64,000 nt of DNA from Solirubrobacter sp963792915. GTDB lineage: Bacteria > Actinomycetota > Thermoleophilia > Solirubrobacterales > Solirubrobacteraceae. The stretch is taken from assembly GCA_963792915.1 (NCBI GenBank), contig CAWBYD010000004.1, positions 186,001 to 250,000 on the forward strand. The letters run 5' to 3'. The position numbers and the translations under genes are program-made. Below, piece by piece: positions 36,573 to 44,408 of this stretch (position 1 is the first letter of the stretch; every line of letters starts with the position of its first letter). The notes beneath the pieces are model-generated. The model was not told where the DNA came from. It was given only the letters and a program-made list of their open reading frames with translations, and made no database searches.

Positions 36573-37699
36573 GCCCGCGCGCCGCGACGTTCTCGATCTT
36601 CGCCGTCAACGGCGCGATGATCGGCACGTGGCTTGCCCACATCCCGTGGATGCAGGAGCAGCTCGGCGTCTCCAAGAGCACGCTCGGGCTCTCGCTGCTG
36701 TGCATGGCGGTGGGCTCGCTGATCGCGATGCCGCTGACCGGCCAGCTGCTCGACCGCCGCTCCAGCGCGTCGATCACGCGGATCGCGACGCTCGTCTACT
36801 GCCTGATGCTGCCGCTGCCGCTGCTGGCGCCGAATCCGGTCGCGCTGGGCGCGATCCTGCTCGTGTTCGGCGCCGTCAACGGCTCGATGGACGTCGCGAT
36901 GAACGCGCACGGCGTCGCCGTCGAGCGCGACCTCGGCAAGCCGATCATGTCCTCGCTGCACGGCGGCTGGAGCCTCGGCGGCTTCGCGGCCGCCGGCGTC
37001 TCGGTGCTGGCCGGCGCCGTCGGGCTGGACCCGCGCTGGGAGAGCCTGCTGGTCGGCGTCGCGCTGTGGCTGGTCTCGTGGTGGCTGACCCGCCGGCTCG
37101 GCAGCGCCTCCGCGCACTCTGGCGGGAGCGCGTTCGCGCTGCCCAGCCGCGGGATCGTGCTGATCGGGCTGCTGTGCCTGCTGGCGATGGTCACCGAGGG
37201 CGCGATCGGCGACTGGAGCGGCATCTACCTGCGCCAGGACGTCGGGGCGAGCGCGTCCGCCGCCGCCACCGGCTACGCCGGCTTCGCGCTCGGGATGGCG
37301 GCCGGCCGGCTGAGCGGCGACGAGCTCAACAAGCGCCTGGGCGCCGGGACGCTGCTGCGCGGCGGGATGCTCCTGGTCGCGGCGGCGCTGGCCGCCGCGC
37401 TGGCGATCGGGGAGCCGATCCCCGCCGTGATCGGGTTCATCCTGGTCGGCGTGGGGATCGCCAACGCCGTACCGCTGCTGTTCAGCGCCGCGGGCCGCCA
37501 CGAGCCGTCCGGTCCGTCGCTGGCGGCGGTGTTCACCGTCGGCTACACCGGCTTCATCGCCGGGCCGCCGGTGATCGGCTTCCTGTCCGACGCCGTCGGT
37601 CTCCCGCTCACGCTCGGCCTCGGCGTGCTGTTCGCGCTGATCGTCGCGGCGTTCGGCGCCGAGCGCGACAGCGCCCCTATTCCAGTGCCGAGTCGATGA
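36569..37699 (+). CDS. MFS transporter, YbjJ/FucP-like
   Basis: 376 residues with twelve hydrophobic segments. The N-terminus FSIFAVNGAMIGTWLAHIPW and the motif IMSSLHGGWSLGGFAAAG resemble the YbjJ-like MFS group, related to sugar permeases. Because the gene overlaps that of a DeoR sugar-type regulator by ATGA, a sugar or sugar derivative is a reasonable guess. The 3' end overlaps the convergent HisKA mini-gene by 23 bases. Confidence 0.85.
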   Translation: MSPRAATFSIFAVNGAMIGTWLAHIPWMQEQLGVSKSTLGLSLLCMAVGSLIAMPLTGQLLDRRSSASITRIATLVYCLMLPLPLLAPNPVALGAILLVFGAVNGSMDVAMNAHGVAVERDLGKPIMSSLHGGWSLGGFAAAGVSVLAGAVGLDPRWESLLVGVALWLVSWWLTRRLGSASAHSGGSAFALPSRGIVLIGLLCLLAMVTEGAIGDWSGIYLRQDVGASASAAATGYAGFALGMAAGRLSGDELNKRLGAGTLLRGGMLLVAAALAAALAIGEPIPAVIGFILVGVGIANAVPLLFSAAGRHEPSGPSLAAVFTVGYTGFIAGPPVIGFLSDAVGLPLTLGLGVLFALIVAAFGAERDSAPIPVPSR

Positions 37700-37886
37700 G
37701 GGCGCGGATCTCGCCGGCCGCCCGCTGGATGCGCTCGGCGAACTCACGCCGCTCGGCGTCGGAAATCGGACGCTCGGTCGCCAGCACCTCGGCGAAGCCG
37801 GCGACGATCGTCAGCGGGGTGCGCAGGTCATGCCGCAGCCGCCGCCGCGCGTCGATGTCGAAGCTGAGGTCGTGCTCGTCGTTCAC
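37677..37886 (-). CDS. Stand-alone HisKA (DHp) domain, 69 residues
   Basis: The whole protein from GTG 37886 is one histidine-kinase dimerisation domain: RRRLRHDLRTPLTIVAGFAE with the H box at H19, then a second helix AERIQRAAGEIRALIDSALE, then a stop. There is no ATPase domain, sensor or membrane segment, and no ATPase-like frame downstream. Its start overlaps the stop of the response regulator gene (GTGA), so both should be made together. It could serve as a phosphatase, a phosphotransfer module or a dimerising decoy. The H box is of HisKA class, whereas the partner regulator is of LuxR type, which usually pairs with HisKA_3. Confidence 0.72.
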   Translation of the reverse strand: MNDEHDLSFDIDARRRLRHDLRTPLTIVAGFAEVLATERPISDAERREFAERIQRAAGEIRALIDSALE

Positions 37887-38521
37887 GGGGCCTGTGCCGG
37901 CGGCGAGATGAAGCCCTCTCGCAGGGCGATCGCGATCGCGTGGACGCGCGTGTTGGCCTCGAGCTTGTTCATCGCGTTGCGGATGTGGGTCTTGATCGTC
38001 TCGGGGGAGAGAAACAGCCGCTCGGCGACCTGCTCGCCGGTGAGCCCCTGGGCCAGCAGGTCCATGATCTCCCGCTCGCGCTTGGACAGCACGCGCTGCG
38101 TCTGGGTCGCGCGGCGCGAGAGCAGCGCCGGATGCAGCCGCGGGTCGACGTACGTGCCGCCGCTCGCGACGGTCGTCAGCGCGGTCGTCAGCTCGCTCGG
38201 CGTGCCGTCCTTGAGCGCGTAGCCGCGCGCGCCGGAATCCAGTCCGCTGATCAGCAGCTCGATCTCGCTCGACCCGGTGTAGAGCACGATCCGGCGCTCG
38301 GGGTCGGCGTCGACGAGCGTCTTGGTCAGCGTGATCCCCGACTCCTCGCCGAGCCGGATGTCGACGAGCGCGACGTCGGGCGCCAGCCGTTCGATCAGCT
38401 CGCGCCCCTCGCCTGCGGTGCCCGCCGTGCCCACGACGTCCAGCCCCTCGCGATCGAGCAGGAGTTCGAGCCCTTCGCGCAGGGCTTGGTGATCTTCGAT
38501 GAGCACGAGTCGAAGCGGCAT
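37883..38521 (-). CDS. LuxR-type response regulator
   Basis: 212 residues from ATG 38521. The receiver domain has acidic residues in LIEDHQALREG, the phospho-acceptor in VALVDIRLGEESG, the switch Thr in VLYTGSS and Lys in ALKDGTPSE. The LuxR helix-turn-helix is LSKREREIMDLLAQGLTGEQ followed by LFLSPETIKTHIRNAMNKL. Its stop overlaps the HisKA mini-gene. It is divergent from the PafBC gene with a 55-base gap that holds a 10-base palindrome. No full-length kinase is nearby, so it is otherwise an orphan. Confidence 0.9.
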   Translation of the reverse strand: MPLRLVLIEDHQALREGLELLLDREGLDVVGTAGTAGEGRELIERLAPDVALVDIRLGEESGITLTKTLVDADPERRIVLYTGSSEIELLISGLDSGARGYALKDGTPSELTTALTTVASGGTYVDPRLHPALLSRRATQTQRVLSKREREIMDLLAQGLTGEQVAERLFLSPETIKTHIRNAMNKLEANTRVHAIAIALREGFISPPAQAP

Positions 38522-38552
38522 AGGAACCCGGAAAGTGCGCCCCCTGGGGAGG

Positions 38553-38562
38553 GTACGCGTAC
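38553..38562. promoter_or_regulatory. 10-base palindrome in divergent promoter
   Basis: GTACGCGTAC, perfect, lies centrally in the 55 bases between the response regulator and PafBC starts. It may be an operator for one or both genes. Confidence 0.4.
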
Positions 38563-38576
38563 GGCAGCACTCTAAG

Positions 38577-40625
38577 GTGTCGCGCAGTTTGGCGAAGGAC
38601 ACGGAAAAGCTCATCCGTCAGCTGTCGCTGATCTCCTATCTGATGGCGGAACGGCGTCCCGTCACGGCCACCGAGATCAGGCGCGACGTCGAGGGCTACT
38701 CCGACATGACCGAGGATGCGTTCGCGCGCCGTTTCTATGCAGACCGCGCGGAGCTCGACGCACTCGGCATTCACCTCTCGGTCGACAAGCCCGCCGACGG
38801 CTTCTCCGAGCAGGAGAACTACTCGCTCGCACCCGAGGCGTTCCACCTCCCGCCGATCGCGTTCACGGATTCCGAGCGGGCCGCGCTGCAGACCGCGCTC
38901 ACGCTGCTCGGCGGGGAGTTCGCGTACGCCGAGCCGCTGCGGCTCGCGTTGCAGCAGATCACGTGGGGGCGCCCGAGCCCGCTCGGCTCGGACTCGCGCC
39001 AGACGATCGGGCTCGGCATCACGGCGTCCGCCGGCGGCGCCGAGCTGTCCGCGCGCCTGGCCAAGGTCGACACCGCGATCTACCGCCGCAAGCGCATCGA
39101 GTTCGACTACTACACGATGCAGCGCGACGACACGTCGAGCCGGCTCGTGGACCCGTACCACCTGCTCTACGAGGGCGGCCGCTTCTACCTGGTCGGCTAC
39201 TCGCACGAGCGCAAGGACGTGCGCGTCTTCCGGCTCTCGCGGATCCGCGGCAAGGTCGCCTACGCGACCAAGGCCGAGCATGACTTCCAGCGGCCCGCGG
39301 ACTTTGACCCGCGCGGGTACGCGAACCGGATCGAGTGGCAGTACGGCGAGCGCCGCGGCGTCGCCGAGCTCGAGATCCCCGAGGACGTCGCGTGGTACGT
39401 CGAGCGCCAGTACGGCGCCTACGGCACGCTCGACGGCAACCTCTACCGCACGTGGTACGCGGAGCCGCGGCTGCTGATCTCGTGGGCGCTGACCTACGGC
39501 GCGCGCGTGCTGGGGCCGCCTGAGCTCGTCGAGGAGGCACGCCGGCGTGTGGAGCTGTTGATCGACGGGCATCGCGGCGACGCTCCCGCCGTGGTCGCGA
39601 CGGCGCCCGGAGCGGGCGGGCCGGCGGTTGCGGAGGGCAACGGGCGCAGCCGCGGCAGCGAGGCGGCGATCCGGCCGGAGCGCTTCGCGCGGCTGGTGAC
39701 GCTCGCCTCGGTGCTGATCGCAGCGGGCCGCAAGAGCGAGCGGCTGCGCGTGGCCGACGTATGCGAGCGGCTGCAGATGTCGGCGAGCGAGCTGCGTGAG
39801 GACATCGCGGTGCTCAACGTCGTCAACTTCGGCGGCGGCGCCTACGTGATCTACGCCGAGGTGCTGCCGACGGGCGAGATCGAGGTCGACACGGAGCCCT
39901 ACTCGGACACGTTCGACCGCCCGGCGCGGCTGCTGCCGATCGAGGGCAACGCGCTCGTCGCGGCGATCGACTACCTGAAGGTCGCGCACGCCGACCTCGC
40001 GTCGGCGCGCGCCAAGGTCGTGCAGGCGCTCGGGCGCGACCCGGTCGACGAGGGGCTGCACATCGTCTCGCCGACGGTCGACAAGGACATCATGCACCGC
40101 GTCGAGCAGGCCGTGCACGACGCGCGCATGCTGCGGATCGAGTACTGGACGCAGTCCGAGGACCGCTACTCGCGGCGCGACGTCGAGCCCTACGCGCTGA
40201 TCAACAGCAACGAGGGCTGGTACGTCGCGGCGTGGGACACCGACCGCGGCCAGCTGCGCCACTTCCGCCTGGACCGCATCAAGGAGGCCGAGGCGCTGGC
40301 GGACACGTTCGTGCCGCGCGAGGGGCTCAACCCGGCGGCCGACATCGGCGGCTGGCCGCGCACGGGCAAGATCGGCGGCTCGCGCACCGCGCGCGTGCTG
40401 GTGTCCGCCGAGCAGGCCCGGCGCGAGCGCGAGGAGCGCGCCGTGGTCGCCGAGGTCGAGGGCGGCGCGATCGTCGTCGAGTACAGCTTCAAGGGCGTCG
40501 ACTTCCTCGTCGGCAAGGTGCTCAAGGAGGCGGGCGACGCGATCGTGCTCGAGCCCGCCGATGCGCGCGAGGCGGTGCTGGCGCGCGCGGAGCAGCTCGT
40601 TACCTCGCGGGCCATGCCGGCATGA
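38577..40625 (+). CDS. pafBC: Fused tandem WYL-domain regulator (PafB-PafC type)
   Basis: 682 residues, two complete HTH-WYL-WCX units in one chain. Unit one: KLIRQLSLISYLMAERRPVT as winged helix, then the WYL core IEFDYYTMQRDDTSSRLVDP and VGYSHERKDVRVFRLSRI. Unit two begins near 365: RLVTLASVLIAAGRKSERLR, then IEYWTQSEDRYSRRDVEPYA and VAAWDTDRGQLRHFRLDRI. PafB and PafC form a heterodimer that activates the main LexA-independent DNA damage response of actinobacteria, and fused versions are known. The GTG start at 38577 is chosen because it begins at the helix SRSLAKDTEKLIRQL. No pup/proteasome genes are nearby. Confidence 0.88.
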   Translation: MSRSLAKDTEKLIRQLSLISYLMAERRPVTATEIRRDVEGYSDMTEDAFARRFYADRAELDALGIHLSVDKPADGFSEQENYSLAPEAFHLPPIAFTDSERAALQTALTLLGGEFAYAEPLRLALQQITWGRPSPLGSDSRQTIGLGITASAGGAELSARLAKVDTAIYRRKRIEFDYYTMQRDDTSSRLVDPYHLLYEGGRFYLVGYSHERKDVRVFRLSRIRGKVAYATKAEHDFQRPADFDPRGYANRIEWQYGERRGVAELEIPEDVAWYVERQYGAYGTLDGNLYRTWYAEPRLLISWALTYGARVLGPPELVEEARRRVELLIDGHRGDAPAVVATAPGAGGPAVAEGNGRSRGSEAAIRPERFARLVTLASVLIAAGRKSERLRVADVCERLQMSASELREDIAVLNVVNFGGGAYVIYAEVLPTGEIEVDTEPYSDTFDRPARLLPIEGNALVAAIDYLKVAHADLASARAKVVQALGRDPVDEGLHIVSPTVDKDIMHRVEQAVHDARMLRIEYWTQSEDRYSRRDVEPYALINSNEGWYVAAWDTDRGQLRHFRLDRIKEAEALADTFVPREGLNPAADIGGWPRTGKIGGSRTARVLVSAEQARREREERAVVAEVEGGAIVVEYSFKGVDFLVGKVLKEAGDAIVLEPADAREAVLARAEQLVTSRAMPA

Positions 40626-40644
40626 CCGCAATAACCTCCGCGGG

Positions 40645-41076
40645 GTGAGCCAGCGTGCGCGGATCGCGATGTCGGCGGCCGAGGCGCGGGCGTTCCTCGA
40701 CGAGCAGCGGACGCTGACCGTCGCCACCGTCGGGCGCGACGGCTGGCCGCACCTGATGCCGCTCTGGTACGTCGTGCGCGACGGCGAGTGCTGGGCGTGG
40801 ACATACGCGAAGTCCCAGAAGGTGCGCAACCTCGAGCGCGAGGCGCGCTGCACGCTGCAGGTCGAGGCGGGCGAGACGTACGACCAACTGCGCGGCGTGA
40901 TGCTCAAGTGCGCGTGCGCGATCCACCGCGACCCCGAGACGGTCGCGGCGATCGGGACGGCGCTCGCGGCGCGCTACGGCGCCGGCGGCCATGTGACGCC
41001 GGCTCAGGCGACCAAGCGCGTCGTGCTCCAGTTCGTGGTCAACACGACCGCCTCCTGGGATCACCGCAAGCTCTGA
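40645..41076 (+). CDS. Pyridoxamine 5'-phosphate oxidase-fold / F420-dependent protein
   Basis: 143 residues with the split-barrel flavin-binding fold: AFLDEQRTLTVATVGRDGWP then HLMPLWYVVRDGECWAWTYA, followed by KSQKVRNLEREARCTLQVEAG. This is the pattern of small actinobacterial PPOX-class proteins that bind F420 or FMN and reduce small molecules. The start may be GTG 40645 or ATG 40669, neither with a good ribosome site. It follows PafBC by 19 bases and may be read through from it. Confidence 0.82.
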   Translation: MSQRARIAMSAAEARAFLDEQRTLTVATVGRDGWPHLMPLWYVVRDGECWAWTYAKSQKVRNLEREARCTLQVEAGETYDQLRGVMLKCACAIHRDPETVAAIGTALAARYGAGGHVTPAQATKRVVLQFVVNTTASWDHRKL

Positions 41077-41085
41077 GGGACGCTC

Positions 41086-41727
41086 CTACAGGCTGCGGCC
41101 GCGGAGCCCCGCGAGCGCGTTGTCGAGGTGCTCGCGCAGCGCGCGCAGGGCGCGCGTCTCGTCGCCCACCGCGATCGCGGCGGCCAGTTCGCGGTGCTCG
41201 GCGATGATCCGCGCCATGCGCTCGGGGCTGCGCGCGGCGGCGCGGCCCATCCGGCGCTGGCGGTCGCGCAGCGAGTCGTAGAGCCCGAGCAGGATGTCGT
41301 TGCCGGTGCCCGCCACGAGCGTGCGGTGGAACGTGCGGTCGGCCTCCGCGAACGCGGCCCCGGTGAGCTCGGCCTGGGCGCCGGCGGCGCGGCACAGCTC
41401 GTCGGCGAGCTCGCCCGGCTCGGCCAGCGCCTGCTCGACGGCGTAGCGCTCGATCACCCAGCGCGTCTCGATCACGGCCGAGGTCTCCTGCGCGGAGACG
41501 GGCACCACGAGCGCGCCGCGCTTCGGATACAGCCGCAGCAGTCCCTGGGACTCGAGCTGCGTGAACGCGGCGCGGACCGGCGTGCGGCTCATCCCGAGCG
41601 CCTCGGCGATCTCGCCCTCGGAGATCAGCTCCCCGCCCGGGAGGACGCCGTCGAGGATCTGCTGCTTGACGTGACGGTAGGCGCGGTCACTCGCCGACGG
41701 GGCTCTCTCCTCAGCCACAGCGCACAT
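41086..41727 (-). CDS. GntR-family regulator, FCD subgroup
   Basis: 213 residues. The winged helix is RAYRHVKQQILDGVLPGGEL then EGEIAEALGMSRTPVRAAFT, typical GntR. The C-terminal all-helical FCD domain has metal-ligand-type positions (Asp/His in EADRTFHRTLV and EHRELAAAIAVGD, plus H in LREHLDNAL). Such regulators respond to organic acids. It is divergent from the MFS gene, and the 58-base gap holds two palindromes that fit a GntR operator, so it probably represses that transporter and perhaps itself. Confidence 0.9.
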   Translation of the reverse strand: MCAVAEERAPSASDRAYRHVKQQILDGVLPGGELISEGEIAEALGMSRTPVRAAFTQLESQGLLRLYPKRGALVVPVSAQETSAVIETRWVIERYAVEQALAEPGELADELCRAAGAQAELTGAAFAEADRTFHRTLVAGTGNDILLGLYDSLRDRQRRMGRAAARSPERMARIIAEHRELAAAIAVGDETRALRALREHLDNALAGLRGRSL

Positions 41728-41756
41728 GTTGCCCGGTGTTACGGATGGATGAGTCT

Positions 41757-41787
41757 TGTATACATCACGGATACACTGCGTATCCGT
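41757..41787. promoter_or_regulatory. GntR operator region
   Basis: TGTATACA (41757-41764) is a perfect 8-base palindrome. ACGGATAC at 41767-41774 and GTATCCGT at 41780-41787 form a perfect inverted repeat with a 5-base spacer that reaches into the MFS start codon. A further ACGGAT half site is at 41741. TATACA at 41759 could be the -10 box, so binding here would block the start of transcription of the transporter. Confidence 0.75.
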
Positions 41788-43012
41788 GAGCGCCTTCCCG
41801 CTGACCCTCGACCGTGTCCGCGTCGCCGCCCCCAGCCGGGCGTGGCGGATGTGGGCGCTGGCCGCGGCCTTCTACACGGTCGCGATCTTCCACCGCATGA
41901 GCCTGGGGGTCGCGTCGCTGGATGCCAGCGCGCGCTTCGGGGTCCCGACGGGGGCGATCGCGCTGCTCTCCACCGTGCAGCTGGGCCTCTATCTCGCGAT
42001 GCAGATCCCCGCCGGGCTGCTGGCGGACCGGCTGGGCCCCCGCCGGTCGCTGGCGCTCGGCCTGCTCGCGATCGGGACCGGCGAGCTGGCCTTCGCGTTC
42101 TCCCCGACGCTCGGGCCCGCGATCGCCGGTCGCGCCCTGGTGGGCGCCGGTGACGCCTGCATGTTCCTCAACGTCCTGCGCGTGGCGGCGAACTGGCTCC
42201 CCCGCCGCCGCTACGCGCTGGCCGCGGCGTTCACCGGCGTCTGCGGGTCGCCCGGCCAGCTCCTGGGCACCGCTCCCCTGGCGGCGTCGCTGAGCGGGCT
42301 GGGCTGGACGCCCACGTTCGCGCTCAGCGGGGCGCTCACCGCCGTGCTCGCGTTCGTCGCGGTCAGCCGTCTGCGGGACCGGCCCGACGGCGCGGCACCG
42401 GTCCGCCACGACCCGATCCTCCCCACCCTGCGGCGCGCCTGGCGCACGCCGCAGATCCGTCACGGCGTGTGGGTGCACTTCGCGCTCAACACGCCGTTCG
42501 TGACCCTGACCGGCCTGTGGGCGTACCCCTACCTCGTGGAGGGCCAGGGTCTCTCGCACGGGACCGCGGCCGCGCTCCTGATGGGCGCGGTCGTGGTCTT
42601 CGGGCTCTCGGCGCCGGCGCTCGGCGCCGTCGCGGGCCGCGTCCCGCACCGGCGCGGGCAGCTCGCGGCGGGAGCGTCGGTCGCGGCGGCGCTCGCCCTC
42701 GCGGCGGCGCTGGCGTGGCCGGGCGGGCGGCCGCCGCTCGCGCTCGTCGCGCTGATGCTGTGCCTCAGCGGCTTCGCGGGCGCGTCGTCGATGCTCGCCT
42801 TCGACATCGCCCGCGAGGGCGGCGCCGGCGCGAGCGCGGCCGGGATGGTCAACATGGGCGGCTTCGGCGCGACGATCCTCGCGCAGGCCGCGATCGCCCT
42901 GCTCGTCCCGGCGGGCTACCGGGTCGCGCTGCTCCCGCTGCTGGGGCTGATGACCGTCGGCTCCGTGCAGACGCTGCGGCATGCGCCCAACCGTCGCATC
43001 GCGGCGGCCTGA
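41786..43012 (+). CDS. MFS transporter controlled by the divergent GntR
   Basis: 408 residues with twelve hydrophobic segments; motif A is in IPAGLLADRLGPRRSLALGL and the second half begins at HGVWVHFALNTPF. GTG 41786 is chosen as start since it gives a normal short N-terminus; a TTG at 41756 would overlap the operator. No Shine-Dalgarno sequence is seen, so the message may have a very short leader. The substrate is likely an organic acid or similar ligand of the GntR protein, by context only. Confidence 0.85.
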   Translation: MSAFPLTLDRVRVAAPSRAWRMWALAAAFYTVAIFHRMSLGVASLDASARFGVPTGAIALLSTVQLGLYLAMQIPAGLLADRLGPRRSLALGLLAIGTGELAFAFSPTLGPAIAGRALVGAGDACMFLNVLRVAANWLPRRRYALAAAFTGVCGSPGQLLGTAPLAASLSGLGWTPTFALSGALTAVLAFVAVSRLRDRPDGAAPVRHDPILPTLRRAWRTPQIRHGVWVHFALNTPFVTLTGLWAYPYLVEGQGLSHGTAAALLMGAVVVFGLSAPALGAVAGRVPHRRGQLAAGASVAAALALAAALAWPGGRPPLALVALMLCLSGFAGASSMLAFDIAREGGAGASAAGMVNMGGFGATILAQAAIALLVPAGYRVALLPLLGLMTVGSVQTLRHAPNRRIAAA

Positions 43013-43031
43013 TCTCCGACCGCGTGTCCCT

Positions 43032-43045
43032 GTGGACGCGCCCAC
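43032..43045. repeat. Palindrome GTGGACGCGCCCAC
   Basis: This 14-mer differs at one base from the perfect palindrome at 31568-31581. Like that copy it lies right downstream of a stop codon (20 bases after the MFS stop). Confidence 0.45.
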
Positions 43046-43229
43046 GCCGCTCGTAGCCTTCACCTCACGTTCGGTACGGCGGGCCGCGGGGTGATTCTCC
43101 TCCCGCCTCGAGGCCAGTGGACAGCGGCGTATCGGGCGGAGATCAGGACACCCCCCGCGACCTTGGCGCACGGCCTGTGACGCAAGGGCCGTTGGCTCCG
43201 GAGGCGCGGGGAAACGCGCCCCTCCCCGG

Positions 43230-43263
43230 TCCGCAGGCGGAAAACCCGAACGCCGCCTGCGGA
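43230..43263 (+). promoter_or_regulatory. Leader hairpin upstream of rfbA
   Basis: A perfect 11-base stem, 43230-43240 paired with 43253-43263, with a 12-base loop, ends 28 bases before the rfbA ATG. A smaller GGCGCG/CGCGCC stem is at 43203-43220. The 279-base gap before rfbA has no gene; it may hold a structured leader. Confidence 0.45.
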
Positions 43264-43291
43264 TCGGGTGGTGGGCTACCCTGCACGCGCC

Positions 43292-44368
43292 ATGGAGCAG
43301 CTCAAAGGCCTGATCCTGTCAGGCGGCAAGGGCACCCGCCTGCGCCCGATCACGTACACGTCGGCGAAGCAGCTCGTGCCGGTGGCCAACAAGCCCGTGC
43401 TGTTCTACGGCATCGAGGCGATGGCCGCCGCGGGCATCCGCGACGTCGGGATCATCATCGCGCCGGAGACCGGCGGCGAGATCCGCGAAGCGGCGGGCGA
43501 CGGCGAACGCTTCGGGGTGAAGATCACCTACATCGAGCAGGACGCGCCGCTCGGGCTCGCGCACGCGGTGCTGACCGCGGAGCCGTTCCTCGGCAGCGAC
43601 CCGTTCGTCATGTACCTCGGCGACAACCTCCTCCAGGGCGGCATCGAGGACCTCGTGGCGGCGTTTCGCTCCAACCAGCCCGAGGCTCTGATCCTGCTCA
43701 CGAAGGTGCCCGATCCGCAGAATTTCGGCGTCGCCGAGCTCGATGCCAACGGCGGCGTGACGCGGCTCGTGGAGAAGCCCAAGGAGCCGGCGTCGGACCT
43801 CGCGCTGGTCGGCGTGTACATGTTCACGCCGCGCATCCACGAGGCCGCGCGGGCGATCAAGCCGTCCGGCCGCGGCGAGCTCGAGATCACGGACGCGATC
43901 CAGTGGCTGGTCGACAGCTCGCACGCGGTCGAGTCGCACATCGTGCGCGGCTGGTGGAAGGACACCGGCCGGCTCGACGACATGCTCGAGGCCAACCGCC
44001 TGATCCTCGAGCGGATCGAGCGCCGCGTCGACGGTGAGCTGGTCGACACGCAGATCGACGGTCGGGTCGTGGTCGAGGCGGGCGCGATCCTCGAGCGCGC
44101 GACCGTGCGCGGGCCCGCGATCATCGGTGCGGGCGCCGTGGTGCGCGACGCGTACGTCGGCCCGTATACGGCGGTCGGGCGTCACTGCGTGATCGAGCGC
44201 GCCGAGGTGGAGCACTCGATCCTGCTCGAGGGCTCGTCGGTCCGCGGGCTCAACGGGCGCATGGAGTCCTCGCTGCTGGGCCGCAACGTGACGATCGGGC
44301 GCGTCGAGCGCCAGCCGCGCGCCTACCGCTTCATGGTCGGCGACTCGTCGGAGATCGGGATTCTGTAA
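43292..44368 (+). CDS. rfbA: Glucose-1-phosphate thymidylyltransferase (long form)
   Basis: 358 residues. The nucleotidyltransferase core has GGKGTRLRPITYTSAKQLVP, the metal site in MYLGDNL and the catalytic VEKPKEP and WWKDTGRLDD. The last 110 residues are a left-handed helix with hexapeptide repeats (VEAGAILERATVRGPAIIGA), seen in the long archaeal/actinobacterial type. It makes dTDP-glucose from dTTP and glucose-1-phosphate, feeding RmlB and RmlD encoded 10 kb away. ATG 43292 is preferred over an upstream in-frame start because it aligns with the usual N-terminus. Confidence 0.93.
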   Translation: MEQLKGLILSGGKGTRLRPITYTSAKQLVPVANKPVLFYGIEAMAAAGIRDVGIIIAPETGGEIREAAGDGERFGVKITYIEQDAPLGLAHAVLTAEPFLGSDPFVMYLGDNLLQGGIEDLVAAFRSNQPEALILLTKVPDPQNFGVAELDANGGVTRLVEKPKEPASDLALVGVYMFTPRIHEAARAIKPSGRGELEITDAIQWLVDSSHAVESHIVRGWWKDTGRLDDMLEANRLILERIERRVDGELVDTQIDGRVVVEAGAILERATVRGPAIIGAGAVVRDAYVGPYTAVGRHCVIERAEVEHSILLEGSSVRGLNGRMESSLLGRNVTIGRVERQPRAYRFMVGDSSEIGIL

Positions 44369-44408
44369 GCGGCGCAGCCCCTCCGCCCCACTCCTATCAT
44401 CCGACCAC

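Noticed and set aside
43060..43263. Possible riboswitch (c-di-AMP or cobalamin type) before rfbA.
   Set aside because: I could not match the conserved core of either class; only hairpins are supported.
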